Below, piece after piece: positions 46,372 to 55,792 of a stretch of 64,000 bases of DNA; the first letter of the stretch is position 1, and every line of letters begins with the position of its first letter. The stretch spans positions 124,001 through 188,000 of the forward strand of contig KV918786.1 in NCBI GenBank assembly GCA_002049455.2, read 5' to 3'. The DNA comes from Porphyra umbilicalis. Lineage: Eukaryota; Rhodophyta; Bangiophyceae; Bangiales; Bangiaceae. The position numbers and the translations under genes were made by a program. The notes beneath the pieces were generated by a model that saw only the letters and a list, made by a program, of their open reading frames with translations, was not told the DNA's origin and made no database searches.

Positions 46372-47283
46372 ATGTCGGTCTCCAGCCCCACCTCTCCTGC
46401 TGGCAGAGCACCATCGCATGTGTCCGCCCGTGACGAGGTGTCGAAGGAGGGCGCCTCCGACCCGGCGACCAAGAAGCCGCGCCGGCTGTGGTGTCCCACG
46501 GGTGCAAGCAATCGCAACGATGTCATGTGTGTGAAGGTGATTTGCAACGCTGGTTCACATGTTACTTCTGGGCGCAAGCGTGTTGGTCTTTTGCAGCAAG
46601 CGGTGGACACCTTCAACATTCAACCAAAAGCCCCGTTCATCACAGATCCGAAGCACCTAGCTGACCGATTCAAGTTGCTGACCGACCAGTACGAGCGGGA
46701 GAACAAAGTTCGCGAGGCCCAAAGCGGCAAAGAGGAAGAGCTGAAATTGAGTGAGCTGGAAGAGCTGTTGGCGGACGCATTGCGGGCCAAATACGAATGG
46801 CTCGAGGCCAAGGAGGGTTGGGAAAAGACCAAGGACATCAAGGAGGCGCGGCTGCGGCAACAAGGCGCGCAGGCACGGGACGCAATGATGCGTCGCCGTC
46901 GAGCGTCGAGTGAATGTGAGGCTGGTGATTGTGAAGAACCGGGGCGTGGCGCAGACAGTGGCGTAGGTGACGATGCTGGTAGCATTCCCTGTCGGCCTAG
47001 CGGCAGCAGGAAGCGGTGCCGTGCTCCAGATGATGCCGACGACGAAGAGTTTCTGTCCCTGCTGCGGGAGAGTGAGAAGCACAAGCACGATCTCGAGAAA
47101 TGGCGGCTCGCTCTCGCAGAGCGCCGGATGCAGCACGAGCGAAATTTGCACGATGAGGCGCGAGAAAAGAATGAACGGGAAGCGTCTTTTGTGGCCGCGG
47201 GAGCAGCAGCAGCAGCTGCTCAGCAGACAGAAACAATATCTTTGCTGGCCGAGCTAGCATGCTCCATTGCGAGGCGGCAGTAG
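46372..47283 (+). CDS. Harbinger-element accessory protein (ORF1-like)
   Basis: A 303-residue frame with no break. Residues about 55-130 (NRNDVMCVKVICNAGS, then AVDTFNIQPKAPFITDPKHL and ADRFKLLTDQYERENKVREA) have the helical, charged look of the Myb/SANT-like accessory proteins that bring Harbinger transposases to DNA. A long Glu/Lys/Arg-rich coiled-coil stretch follows (about 120-175), then basic RMRRRRAS-like residues that may be a nuclear signal. A second heptad-rich helix ends the protein. I chose Met 46372 since the upstream frame is hydrophobic and unlike the family. Function rests mainly on the neighbour being a Harbinger DDE protein. Confidence 0.6.
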   Translation: MSVSSPTSPAGRAPSHVSARDEVSKEGASDPATKKPRRLWCPTGASNRNDVMCVKVICNAGSHVTSGRKRVGLLQQAVDTFNIQPKAPFITDPKHLADRFKLLTDQYERENKVREAQSGKEEELKLSELEELLADALRAKYEWLEAKEGWEKTKDIKEARLRQQGAQARDAMMRRRRASSECEAGDCEEPGRGADSGVGDDAGSIPCRPSGSRKRCRAPDDADDEEFLSLLRESEKHKHDLEKWRLALAERRMQHERNLHDEAREKNEREASFVAAGAAAAAAQQTETISLLAELACSIARRQ

Positions 47284-47420
47284 ATGGGGTGTAGGGTGCG
47301 AGTGGGGAGGGCAGAGGGGCGTGTGGTTCCGGGTGTGTTAGGACGCCCGGGGTGGTGGTGTTGTGAGACCGCATTGTTGGACATTGACATGTTTTGGAGC
47401 GTTGGCGTGCGTGAAGTGCC

Positions 47421-47579
47421 CTGTGATGTGACCGGGGGTGTGAGGGCGGGAGAGAGGGCGGTGTGCACGGCGCTCCCGCGGTGCTACACGGTAGTGTGGG
47501 CGATAAAAGTGGTGGCATCGGAGCGCACGAGCAGTCGGGAGCCCGCAGCCTACCGCTCACCCCCCCGGTCACATCACAG
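47421..47579. repeat. 159-bp inverted-repeat block at the transposase 3' end
   Basis: ctgtgatgtgaccggggg (47421-47438) is mirrored by ccccccggtcacatcacag (47561-47579). The DDE frame terminates at the first TGA inside the right arm. This looks like a small palindromic insertion that cut the transposase short, or an end of another element. Confidence 0.6.
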
Positions 47580-48560
47580 CGCACTGCACGTCATGTCGTG
47601 CCTGCGGCCTTCCACAGGCCCGTACAGGTGGAAGAGGAGCCCGTCAGGAGTCACCACGGACTGGAACTTCATCACGTTGTCCCTCTTGTGACCGCTGTAC
47701 ATGCAGCGCTGTAAACCACCTCCGGACCGTGCCACACGGATGCCAGTACCGTCGATAAAGCCGACCACCTTTTCGTGCGGCGCCCCGCGCTCTGCCACGC
47801 AGTTGGCGTACCGAAAGGCCCTGTCCTCCAAAAGCTCGGTCCACCACGCCGTTACGCACGCACCCCAGCGTCCGAGCAGGTCCTTCACGGTCTCAATGAA
47901 AACTTCCGATAGGGCAGATGCGCAGCGACCGAACATGACCGCAAGGTACCGCCAGCGAGAGGGAGACGACAGACGTCCAAGCTCAATGCACATTGAATTC
48001 TCACCTGAGACGCGGTACCGACGCCGAGAAGACGTCTTTCGCATGGCCAACGCGCCCGCCACCCTCCCAATGTCATCAGGCTCAAAATGAAAGAGAGAGA
48101 GTCCGTCAGCCGTGCTGAAAGCATTGAGGTTGAAGCTCGACATCGAAATGGGGCGGCAGCGTCCAGTCATCAGGCGCATGTCGCACCTGCATCGCAGGTA
48201 CAACCGAACGAGCTCAGCCATGTCCACGAGCTCGTGCCCCAGCACATGCCTGGCCATTATCTTCCGGCGCGAACGGTGGCACAGTCGCCCGAGCCGCGAC
48301 ATCCTGTAGTCCGTGATGGCCACCATGCTGGTTGCCGCACCAAACAAGCCCACGCGACTGACACAAAGCATGCCTCCCATACACGTATCGTTGGAGGTGC
48401 CCGAGCGCGGAAAGCGACAAGACGCAAGTAGGCCGCCCGCCATAGCCCCTCCATCTCCCCTGGTCGTGGCACCACATGCGGGTCGACCAATTCGCCGGGC
48501 GCCGCGGGTGTTGGCGCGCGCGCCATCGGCTGCAACACCGCACCGGCGGCGGCGCGTCAC
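47574..48560 (-). pseudogene. PIF/Harbinger DDE transposase, C-terminally truncated
   Basis: The 328-residue frame has the family order: FHFEPDDIGRVAGAL, then IELGRLSSPSRWRYLAVMFGR (typical helix region), then the DDE nuclease with VGFIDGTGIRVARSGGG (first Asp), YSGHKRDNVMKFQSVVTPDG and YGPVEGRRHDM (second Asp). It stops about ten residues after GRRHD, so the third acidic residue and the rest of the nuclease are missing. The stop lies inside the inverted repeat at 47561-47579. As it stands the protein should not be active. An intron that skips the stop is possible, but I saw no continuation in the next 290 bp. Confidence 0.88.
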
Positions 48561-48885
48561 TCACTCAGTCACTGGTCTGTACAGGACCGTCGAACTACCG
48601 GAATTTTACGTGCCAAAATTTACTTGAGTCTATGACGGAAGTAAAAATCCGGTGCCACCTGTCCATCCAGATACAGTCGAGATACAGTCGAAAGCGACCG
48701 TCAGAATACATGCCAAAACTCTCTACTGACTCTGTCCAACGCTCATAGAAGAATCGTGCACGAAAAACCGCCGTTTGTGCCAGAAATGGAGGCCTGTCAA
48801 AACTTGTATACAACTGTATACAAGAAAATTCGGGCTCTCCCAGGAACGTGGTCGAAGCCTCCGCACCTGCGTCGTATGTTGAGAC

Positions 48886-49335
48886 CAAGTCTATCGGTGC
48901 GCCATTTCGCCATTCTGCGACGGCGGATGGCGAAGGGCATCTCTATCGGTGCGCCATTTCGCCATATTCCTCGCCATTGCGCCATCGCCTTCGCCAAATC
49001 TGCACAGGATAGCGAGAAGGATAGCGAAAGATACCCTCTTCGCCATATACGTGGGCCAATGGCATGATGGGGTGACAGATGTCTCGTGTCCACCAGGATT
49101 AAGTTGTCAACGGCCCCATCCTTCAGCGACCCCATGCGGTGACTTGATACATTGCAAGGCGATCTCTTGTGCTGGAGGGCTCTCCTTTGTCCTTTCAAGA
49201 GGCTTGGGCCATCGAAGTGGGTGATGGGGCTCCACTTATGGATATGGCGAAGGAATTGACCGATAGAGATGCGCTGTGCTATCGCCAAAACATGTGGCGA
49301 AATGGCGATAGCGCAATGGCGCACGGCTAGACTTG
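48886..49335. mobile_element. ~450-bp inverted-repeat element
   Basis: The left end (caagtctatcggtgcgccat, then ttcgcc) is mirrored by the right end (gcgcaatggcgcacggctagacttg). gcgccatttcgccat-like units recur inside both ends, and gagatgc...accgatag motifs occur in inverted order. No coding sequence. A target duplication is not obvious. Confidence 0.65.
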
Positions 49336-50071
49336 CTCTGAGGGTCAGGGGGCCATTCACCTCACGCCCGGCATCATAAAAAGTCTACCGAGAAGGGCTC
49401 TCCACGCATTGACCTGTCTGTCTGCACTCGTCACACATGCGGCTTGGGCTCGGATGCGACACAGCTGACATGCGCTCGCCCGCCGTTGTCGCAGGGACGG
49501 CGACATGATGTCTGCCACGCAGTGACGATGCAAGAACCGGCCCAGGCGCCTTCCCCTTCCCCAACCGCGCACCATCTTGCTCCTGCAGCGGCCGAGCGCT
49601 CCACATGCAAGCGGAACCAGTCGTGCCAAAAACACCAGCCAAAACTCGTCGGGCGGTTTGGGTTTCTGGTCGGTCAAGCGCCTGCTCCGCGTGTCCGGAC
49701 TAACACCGGGCGAACGCATGGATACACTGCGCAGAAGCTTCGACAGGCCGCGAGTGGGAGATGCACACGCCAGTCCGCAGGATCAGAGAAGGCCGACGCC
49801 CTCACAATCCACTGCGCAGCTCAACAGCTCGCAGCAACCGTACCACGAAGGGTCATGCGGCATGAGCGTGCGTGTCCGCTCTGTGACCAACGTTCCAGCA
49901 CCAGAGTCCAGGCCAACAGGAGACAAGGCACAGCAGGAAAGGAGAGAGAAACATCAAAACAAAGAGAACCACCACGCCGCACAGCAGCAGACGGTACGAG
50001 AAAACGCAGCGCAAGCCCTCTGCCCCACCCGCGCCTGACAGCTCGAGCACACAGCCCCCCACGCACGCCTC
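49336..50071. other. Intergenic DNA, no gene recognised
   Basis: Open frames on both strands overlap and show no motif. Probably the 3' flank of the RING gene. Confidence 0.4.
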
Positions 50072-50728
50072 TCATGACCACTCTTCAAACACCATCCGCC
50101 GTGCACACACCGGACAGTACGGGCTGCGCTCCAACCACTCGTAGATGCACGCGAGATGGAAGACGTGCCCACACCGCGGCACCATCTTTGGGTTGGACGC
50201 GGAGTAGCCCTCGAGGCACGTCGGGCACACGTCCTCCTCCCCCTCTTCGTCGCCAGTGAGCTGGTACACCGCGTGCGCGTCGGGAATCATCGGTGGGGGG
50301 GGGGTGGCCGGGCGGCTGCCGCCGCCGCCCCCGCCACCGCCGCCGCCGCCGCTGCCCGACGGCCTCTCTGCCGCCGGTTGCCATGGCTGGGGCGTCAATG
50401 GCGGCGGGCACGCGATCGCCAAAGGCAACCCAGCCGCCGAGGATAGGGGCGGGGTCTCCCCGCCCCCACGCCGCCGTCGGGCGGTCGGCGGCGGGGCGGG
50501 CCCGCCCACCGGCGGGAGCGTCGACGACGAGGCCGTCACCACCGCCGGCGCGGGGGCGGGCGCAACGACCGGGGAGGCGAGCGGGGGGGTGGCGCTGCCC
50601 CGCTGCCGCAGCCGCGGCGCGGCGGCGGCGGCGGCGGTGGCGCCGCCAACGGCCCCGTCGGGCCACGGCTGCACGGGCGGCGGGGCGGGGGCGGTCGCCG
50701 ACGCAGCAGCGTCGCTCGAGGCGGCGGC

Positions 50729-50782
<54 letters not shown>

Positions 50783-51013
50783 AGAGACTATACGGGGGGA
50801 GGGGGGTTTGGGGGGGAGCAAGCCGGGGCGGGGGATGTAGTGCTCGGGGACACACGCGGAGCAGGTCTGGGGTGGAGCGGTGGAGGAGATTGCGTAGCGG
50901 GAGGCGAAAGACAGCGGCGGCAAGAGGGGTACCACCAGAGCGCAAGCGATACGGCCGACCACGGCGAGCGCAGCGCGTGTACGCAGCGACACAAAGCAAC
51001 GGGCAGCAACCAT
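50072..51013 (-). CDS. RING-H2 E3 ubiquitin ligase (plant RHB1A/At3g02290-like)
   Basis: The C-terminal ~60 residues form a C3H2C3 RING-H2 finger: EDVCPTCLEGY, then CGHVFHLACIYEWLERS, YCPVC and ARRMVFEEWS at the end. The wording CPTCLEXY...NPK...CXHXFHLXCIXEWXERSXXCPVC...MVFXE is that of plant RING-H2 ligases such as At3g02290. Such proteins transfer ubiquitin from an E2 to a substrate. Upstream lie EHYIPRPGLLPPKPPSPRI, a poly-Ala tract from GCC repeats (about 50740-50790) and Pro/Ala/Gly-rich linker. I give Met 51013 (MVAARCF, followed by a hydrophobic stretch ALVVPLLPPLSF), about 313 residues. The frame stays open to 51478, so the true start and any upstream exon are uncertain. Confidence 0.82.
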
Positions 51014-51669
51014 GTCAGTCCCTCCGGCTCGCGCGCGAAAACGCCGCAAATGGACCCACACGAAGACCCCAACCACCGCACGGCAAACACCCGACAGCAG
51101 CGCCCAGGACCAACCCGACCACGCCACCCACCCGCCCACGCACCTGGCCCATACTGCCGTGGCCAGCGTGGCCGCGGACACGGCGCCGCCGCCACCGTCG
51201 CCGCTGCAACAGCCGCAGCCCCCCACGCGCGCAGGCCGCACAGGCCGCACGGACGCGTGCGACGCCACGCGGACCGCCGCGACGACCCCCACCCCACCGG
51301 CCGCTCCCGCCGGAACGCACGAACTCACACGACGCGCACGGTGGGGGCCCGCGCGGCGCAGGGGGATGGCGGTCAGCCGCGGCGGCTGCGCCGCGCGGGC
51401 CATCCCACGGTCGCCACGGACGTCTTGCCACCACACCCAAGAAGCGGGCGTCCTGCAGCCTCCCGTGGAACCGGCCACCGCTGTCGAGCAGAGGAGTGCA
51501 GCAAGGTAGTTGACTTATCGAGTCGAACAATTTCCTCAGTACTTCACACATTGCCGCCGAAATGGATCATCTATTGCGCGTATTTCATAGTCCGGGGACG
51601 GCGCGTCCAGCTGCACCAGCCGATTGCCGGAAAAGGCGCCCTACGGCGGCTCCATTGACATCACCCAGC
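51014..51669. other. Upstream region of the RING gene
   Basis: GC-rich and open in several frames; may contain the 5' part of the RING gene. No other feature is recognised. Confidence 0.4.
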
Positions 51670-51791
51670 ACTAAATAGGGTTGGGAGGAGCGCCCGGGGC
51701 GCTATTGAGGGGCGTTGTTAAGGCGCTGTTAGGGCGCTTTGATGTAGGGCGCTGTTAACGGCCCGCGCCCTTGACGCCGAGGCGCGGATAC

Positions 51792-52571
51792 AGTGTGTAT
51801 TCGACTATGCGACGCGGGGCCACTTTATAGTAGCCTGCTTCGAATTCACATTTAGATCATCATTTGGGGTGTGTCACTGCAGGGTTGGGCGCAATACCAC
51901 CGTACTTGCGCCCGGTTGTTGTCTCGCTACTTGCACCGACTCAAAGCCGATGCGCAGCAAGCAAAAGGTGCCAAGGCCTACAGAGACGGTGTTTGCCAAC
52001 AGCGCCATCAAGCACGCGACAGAAAAAAAAGGCTCTTCAGCTACGCTAGTCTTCGTCCTCTCCTGCGAGAAACATTTCGTCCTCCTGAGCGATGGTGCTC
52101 ACGTCATCCTCGACGACAAACCACCTCTCCACCGCACGGCCTCTCTCTTCCTCGGACACCCCCAGAAGGTCTACAACCAAACCAGTGTTTTTCAATAAAG
52201 AGACCACCTCTGACACGTCCGCATGGACGCTGCCAGCTACAGGTAGAACCCCATGCAGCTGTGTGTGCACTACAGCGTCGATCTTGTTTGTCGCGACTGA
52301 GAGACCCCGCCAACACGACTGGGGAAGTTGATGATCGGTGGGGGGGAAAGGGCCGCGGGCAAGCAGGTGGTAGTTTGATGGTGGGGGGATGGTGTGCGGT
52401 GCGGTGGCGACGGAAGCTGTCTCACTGCATGACAACGGGGGCACATGCTTTATGTCTGAGTCAGCAGTCCCATGACATGACGTCGCTGTAGTGTATTTAA
52501 TTTCGATAAGGACCGGCTCGTTTATACGACCGGGTCGTATAAACGAGCGCCCTAATATCGAATACACACTG
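51792..52571. mobile_element. 780-bp TA-flanked insertion with 14-bp perfect ends
   Basis: The ends are CAGTGTGTATTCGA and its exact inverse, each flanked by TA (51790-51791 and 52572-52573). The related copy at 19600-20095 lacks this block and reads straight through (gcgcggacagggcgcgc), which serves as an empty site. This proves insertion and a TA duplication, as in Tc1/mariner elements. A 173-codon minus-strand frame (52046-52567) ends in an acidic, helical region (VSEEERGRAVERWFVVEDDV) but shows no recognised transposase motif. Confidence 0.92.
52517..52547. repeat. 31-bp perfect palindrome
   Basis: ctcgtttatacgacc and ggtcgtataaacgag flank a single G. It sits just inside the right end of the 780-bp insertion, and could be a subterminal transposase-binding site. 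Confidence 0.85.
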
Positions 52572-52720
52572 TAGGGCGCGCATAGAGCATGAATAATTCC
52601 ACTATTTCAAGACTATGATTGCCTGGTGCCCAGCACGCAGCTCCGGGTGATGGAGGTGGGAGTGGAACGCGTTGTCAAGGGGCCACAGCCTGACCGCCGC
52701 GCGCCTCATGGGCGCCACCT

Positions 52721-53307
52721 CCGCGGCCCATGAACGGTGCAGTAGGACCGTCGACGACGTGGCAACCGTCGAGGTGCTCCCCGTGCCAACGCGACGGTAG
52801 GTCGGCGCGGAGCCCTGTGGGCTTGTGCACGCGGCTGCACGTCGACCAAGACGACCTCGTGCGCCGTCACCCACACGCGGCCTGCCATTGCCCATCCAAG
52901 CCACGGGGCACTACAGTAGAGGATTGCCGACACAGAGTCTCTCATCCGTGAGCAATGAAGGAGGTGGTGGTTTTGGACGCGATCGCGGTTGCTCTGGTCT
53001 CCGGCACTGTACGGGAACGTTGACACACGAGTGGGGTGTCGGGGCGGCCCTTTGGCGGGCGCACGGTGCGCGCGGGGGGTGCGGACGGCGAGCGCACCAA
53101 CGAGCGCCACTGTGGAGGGGCTGAACGAGAGGCCCATGGTAGGCTTTTCCCGTGCACGCTGGCAAGTAGGCCGCAGTGCCGGTACCACCCGCAGAGCGTG
53201 CCACGCTCCTTCCAGCAGACTCTGAAACACACAAGAGGACATTTTTTTGTCTTGTGGGAAGGAGCCCCCGGCCCGCAGCCTCTGCCCCCCACCCGCAACA
53301 GGCACAA
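52721..53307. other. Spacer downstream of the kinase gene
   Basis: Open frames occur but none has recognisable motifs. Some of this may be inner sequence of repeat copy C or the kinase 3' untranslated region. Confidence 0.4.
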
Positions 53308-55314
53308 TCAGGCACAACCAAGGAGGCAAATAATAAGAAAAGAGATAAAGAGGGAGCCCCACCACCGCCCACCCGACGCGCCGTGCACCCCACCGCCAGC
53401 GTCGGCACGCTGTGCCCGTCGCACCGGCCGGCCATAGGTACGGGCGCGCAGTCGGGGGCGCACCCCCCCCGACTCCCCCCTCAACCCCCCCCCCCCGCAC
53501 GCGGAGCCCCCACTCGACGAGCTGGCGGCGGAACCCCCCCCGGCGCCCCCCCCACTGCCGCCGCCCTCCCACCCCCCCCCCCCCCCCAACCCGCAGCGCC
53601 CGCCGAGCGTCTCCGTGCGTCCCACCGCCCCCCCACCCACCACCGCCGGCGCCGCCCCCCCCTCCCCCCCAGGGGGCTCCCGCACCGCGTGGTGCGCCAC
53701 GTCTGCCGGCGACGCAGACGTGGGCAGGCGGCCGCCTTTGCGGCCCCACCCCGAGCCGCCGCCCCCACCCCCATCCCCGCCACCCCCCCCGCCGGCACCG
53801 GCACCGGTACCGCCGCCGCCGACGCCTCTGCCGCTCGGCGACGCCCCGTCGCGCTCCGCCGTCGAGCGGCAGCGCGTCGCGAGGGCGGCCGCCCGCCACG
53901 CGCCCGGCGCCGACCGCCGCGCGGCGGCGCCCCAGGCGCCCGGCGCCGACCGCCGTGCAGCTGCCGCCGACGGGCGGGTGAGGGTGTTGGCCCGCCGCCG
54001 TGACGGGGGTGACGGCGTGCCGCCGCCGCCGCCGCCACCTCCGACGCACCCGCGGCAGCCGACGCCATCCGATGCGTCGGACGAAGGGGAAGGGAGGAGG
54101 TACGCCCCCGACGGGCGTGGCCGGTCGGGCACCGACGGCTCCCGCGCCGACGCGCGCCGGGAGAGGAAGCTGTAGCCCCGCTCGGAGCGCTCCCCCGACG
54201 CGCCAGTGGCAGTGGAGGTGGAGGGCGGGGCGGCGGGGGGGGGGCACGCCGCCGCCGCCGCCACCACCGCAGCAGCGGCGGCGGCGGCGGTGGCGGCGGC
54301 CGCAGACGCAGCCGACGGGGCGGCACTCCCCCTGGCAACCGCTTCGGCGGGCGTCGGCGGCGGTGTCGTGGGGCTGCCCGGCACCGATGCGCGGCGGGGG
54401 CCGCTGGCGGCCGGCGGCGGGGTGGGAAACCTCCCCCCCCCCCCCCCTCCCCCCCCCCCCCACCAGGGCGCCCGGCGGCGGGGTGACCCCCCCCCCCCGG
54501 GCCCCGCCGGCGCGCCCGTCACCCACGGGTGCGTCGCCGCGTCGCGCAACGACGCGCGCCGCGTCGGCTCCTTGGTCAACAACCCCCCCAGCAGGTGCCG
54601 CGCGGGCGGCGACAGCGTCGACGGCAACGTCGGCGACGCCGACGTGATGAGGTGGCGGAGCTCTGCCGGGTCCGCGTGGAGGAAGGGGAGCCCCCCCGTG
54701 AGGAGCACGTAGAGCATGACGCCCGCCGCCCACGCGTCGCTGAGGCGCCCGTCGTAGCCGCCAGGCGAGTAGGACACAATTTCCGGCGCCGAGTAGTGGA
54801 GGCTCCCGCACCCCGTGTGGAGGAGGCCCCCCTCCCCCTCTGCCACGCCCGTGCCAAACCCCCAGTCAATGAGCTTGACGCCGTCGCCCGGCGTGACGAG
54901 CACGTTTTCGAGCTTGGCGTCCCGGTGCACGACGCCCCGCCCGTGCGCATAGTTGAGCGCGCCCATGATTTGCGTCCACAGCCGCCGCGCGCGCGCCTCG
55001 GGCAGCGCGCCCGCCGCGAGCATCACGTCAAAGAGCTCGCTGCCGGCCACATACTCCATCACCAGGTAGATGCGGGTGGGGGAGGAGAGCGTCTCAATCA
55101 GCCGCGCAATGTTGGGGTGCGCGAGCGCGCGCATGATGCGCACCTCGCGGCGCACGCGCGCGAGGGCGGTCGGCGTCGACAGGGCGGCGGATTTTTGGAG
55201 GATCTTGATCGCGACGGGCACGCCCGTCGCTTCCGTGATGGCCAACCGCACGACGCCATAGTTGCCGCGGCCAAGGACGCGGGAGAGGCGGTAGCCGCCA
55301 ATGACCGTCGGCAT
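53308..55314 (-). CDS. Ser/Thr protein kinase, SNF1/CAMK-like
   Basis: A complete kinase domain spans residues about 8-265: glycine loop LGRGNYGVV (14-22), VAIK Lys37, catalytic loop HRDAKLEN (130-137), metal-binding DWG (150-152), activation segment to SAPE (175-178), DAWAAGVMLYVLLTGGLPF and a final THPWV. The HRD-KLEN and GSLHYSAPEI wording places it near SNF1/AMPK and related CAMK kinases. Two points are unusual: Ala133 where Leu or Ile is usual, and Trp in place of Phe in DFG. The catalytic residues themselves remain. About 400 low-complexity residues follow, with the tandem unit RRSAPGAW. The last residues (GSLFISFLIICLLGCA) are hydrophobic and come from AT-richer DNA; this could be a tail anchor or untranslated sequence read through. 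Start: MPTVIGGYRL at the complement of 55312-55314, directly before the domain. Confidence 0.9.
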   Translation of the reverse strand: MPTVIGGYRLSRVLGRGNYGVVRLAITEATGVPVAIKILQKSAALSTPTALARVRREVRIMRALAHPNIARLIETLSSPTRIYLVMEYVAGSELFDVMLAAGALPEARARRLWTQIMGALNYAHGRGVVHRDAKLENVLVTPGDGVKLIDWGFGTGVAEGEGGLLHTGCGSLHYSAPEIVSYSPGGYDGRLSDAWAAGVMLYVLLTGGLPFLHADPAELRHLITSASPTLPSTLSPPARHLLGGLLTKEPTRRASLRDAATHPWVTGAPAGPGGGGSPRRRAPWWGGGGGGGGGRFPTPPPAASGPRRASVPGSPTTPPPTPAEAVARGSAAPSAASAAAATAAAAAAAVVAAAAACPPPAAPPSTSTATGASGERSERGYSFLSRRASAREPSVPDRPRPSGAYLLPSPSSDASDGVGCRGCVGGGGGGGGTPSPPSRRRANTLTRPSAAAARRSAPGAWGAAARRSAPGAWRAAALATRCRSTAERDGASPSGRGVGGGGTGAGAGGGGGGDGGGGGGSGWGRKGGRLPTSASPADVAHHAVREPPGGEGGAAPAVVGGGAVGRTETLGGRCGLGGGGGWEGGGSGGGAGGGSAASSSSGGSACGGGGLRGESGGVRPRLRARTYGRPVRRAQRADAGGGVHGASGGRWWGSLFISFLIICLLGCA

Positions 55315-55757
55315 GGTGGGTGGCGGCCGCGGCCGCGGCGGCGGCGGTGGCGGCGGCGGGGGCGGCAGAGGCGGCAGCAGCGGCGGCCAAGTGTTTCCCA
55401 GACCGTGGACGGCGGCAGGGGGGGGGGGGGGGGGGTGGGAGGAGGGGGACGCCCGGGACGTGGACGCGACGCGTGCGGCGGCGCGCCGACCGCCGCAGAA
55501 AGGAGCGCCTCGGCCCGACCGGTGGGCGCGGTGGCGCGGGCGCCTCCCCCCCACCGCCGACCGCCGCCGCGTCACGCGCGCGCCGCGCACCGCGCAACGG
55601 CACGGGACTGGCGCACGCCGTCCGTCACGGGCGCGGCCAACGCGTCGCGCCGCTGTCACGGCGGCCAACGGGTGCCACCGCCGCCGCCGAGACTGCCGCG
55701 ACCGCCACTGCCGCGTCGGCGCGCTCCCCCCCAGCGACCTGCCGTCGCGGCGGCGCG

Positions 55758-55792
<35 letters not shown>

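Larger units (their letters stand above)
45849..48762. mobile_element. PIF/Harbinger-type DNA transposon
   Basis: Two ORFs face each other: a helper protein (+, 46372-47283) and a DDE transposase (-, 47574-48560), the usual content of PIF/Harbinger elements. Outside them, diverged inverted sequences are shared by both ends: cgtgcacgattctt at 45849-45862 and its inverse at 48749-48762, then agagttttggca, gacggtcgctt and tttcgactgta in the same order inward. The inverted region is about 130 bp. I could not settle the exact ends or a 3-bp target duplication. Confidence 0.65.
51670..52720 (-). mobile_element. Repeat-family copy C, carrying a 780-bp insertion
   Basis: Inverted relative of copy B at 19600-20095. 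The outer end starts near 51674 (gggttgggaggagcgcccgg, then gcgctattgaggggcgttgt). After the insertion at 51792-52571 the shared sequence resumes with gggcgcgcatagagcatgaa and continues to the frame reading LWPLDNAFHSHLHHPELR (about 52630-52690, minus strand). The exact inner limit is unclear because the two copies diverge beyond it. Confidence 0.65.
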
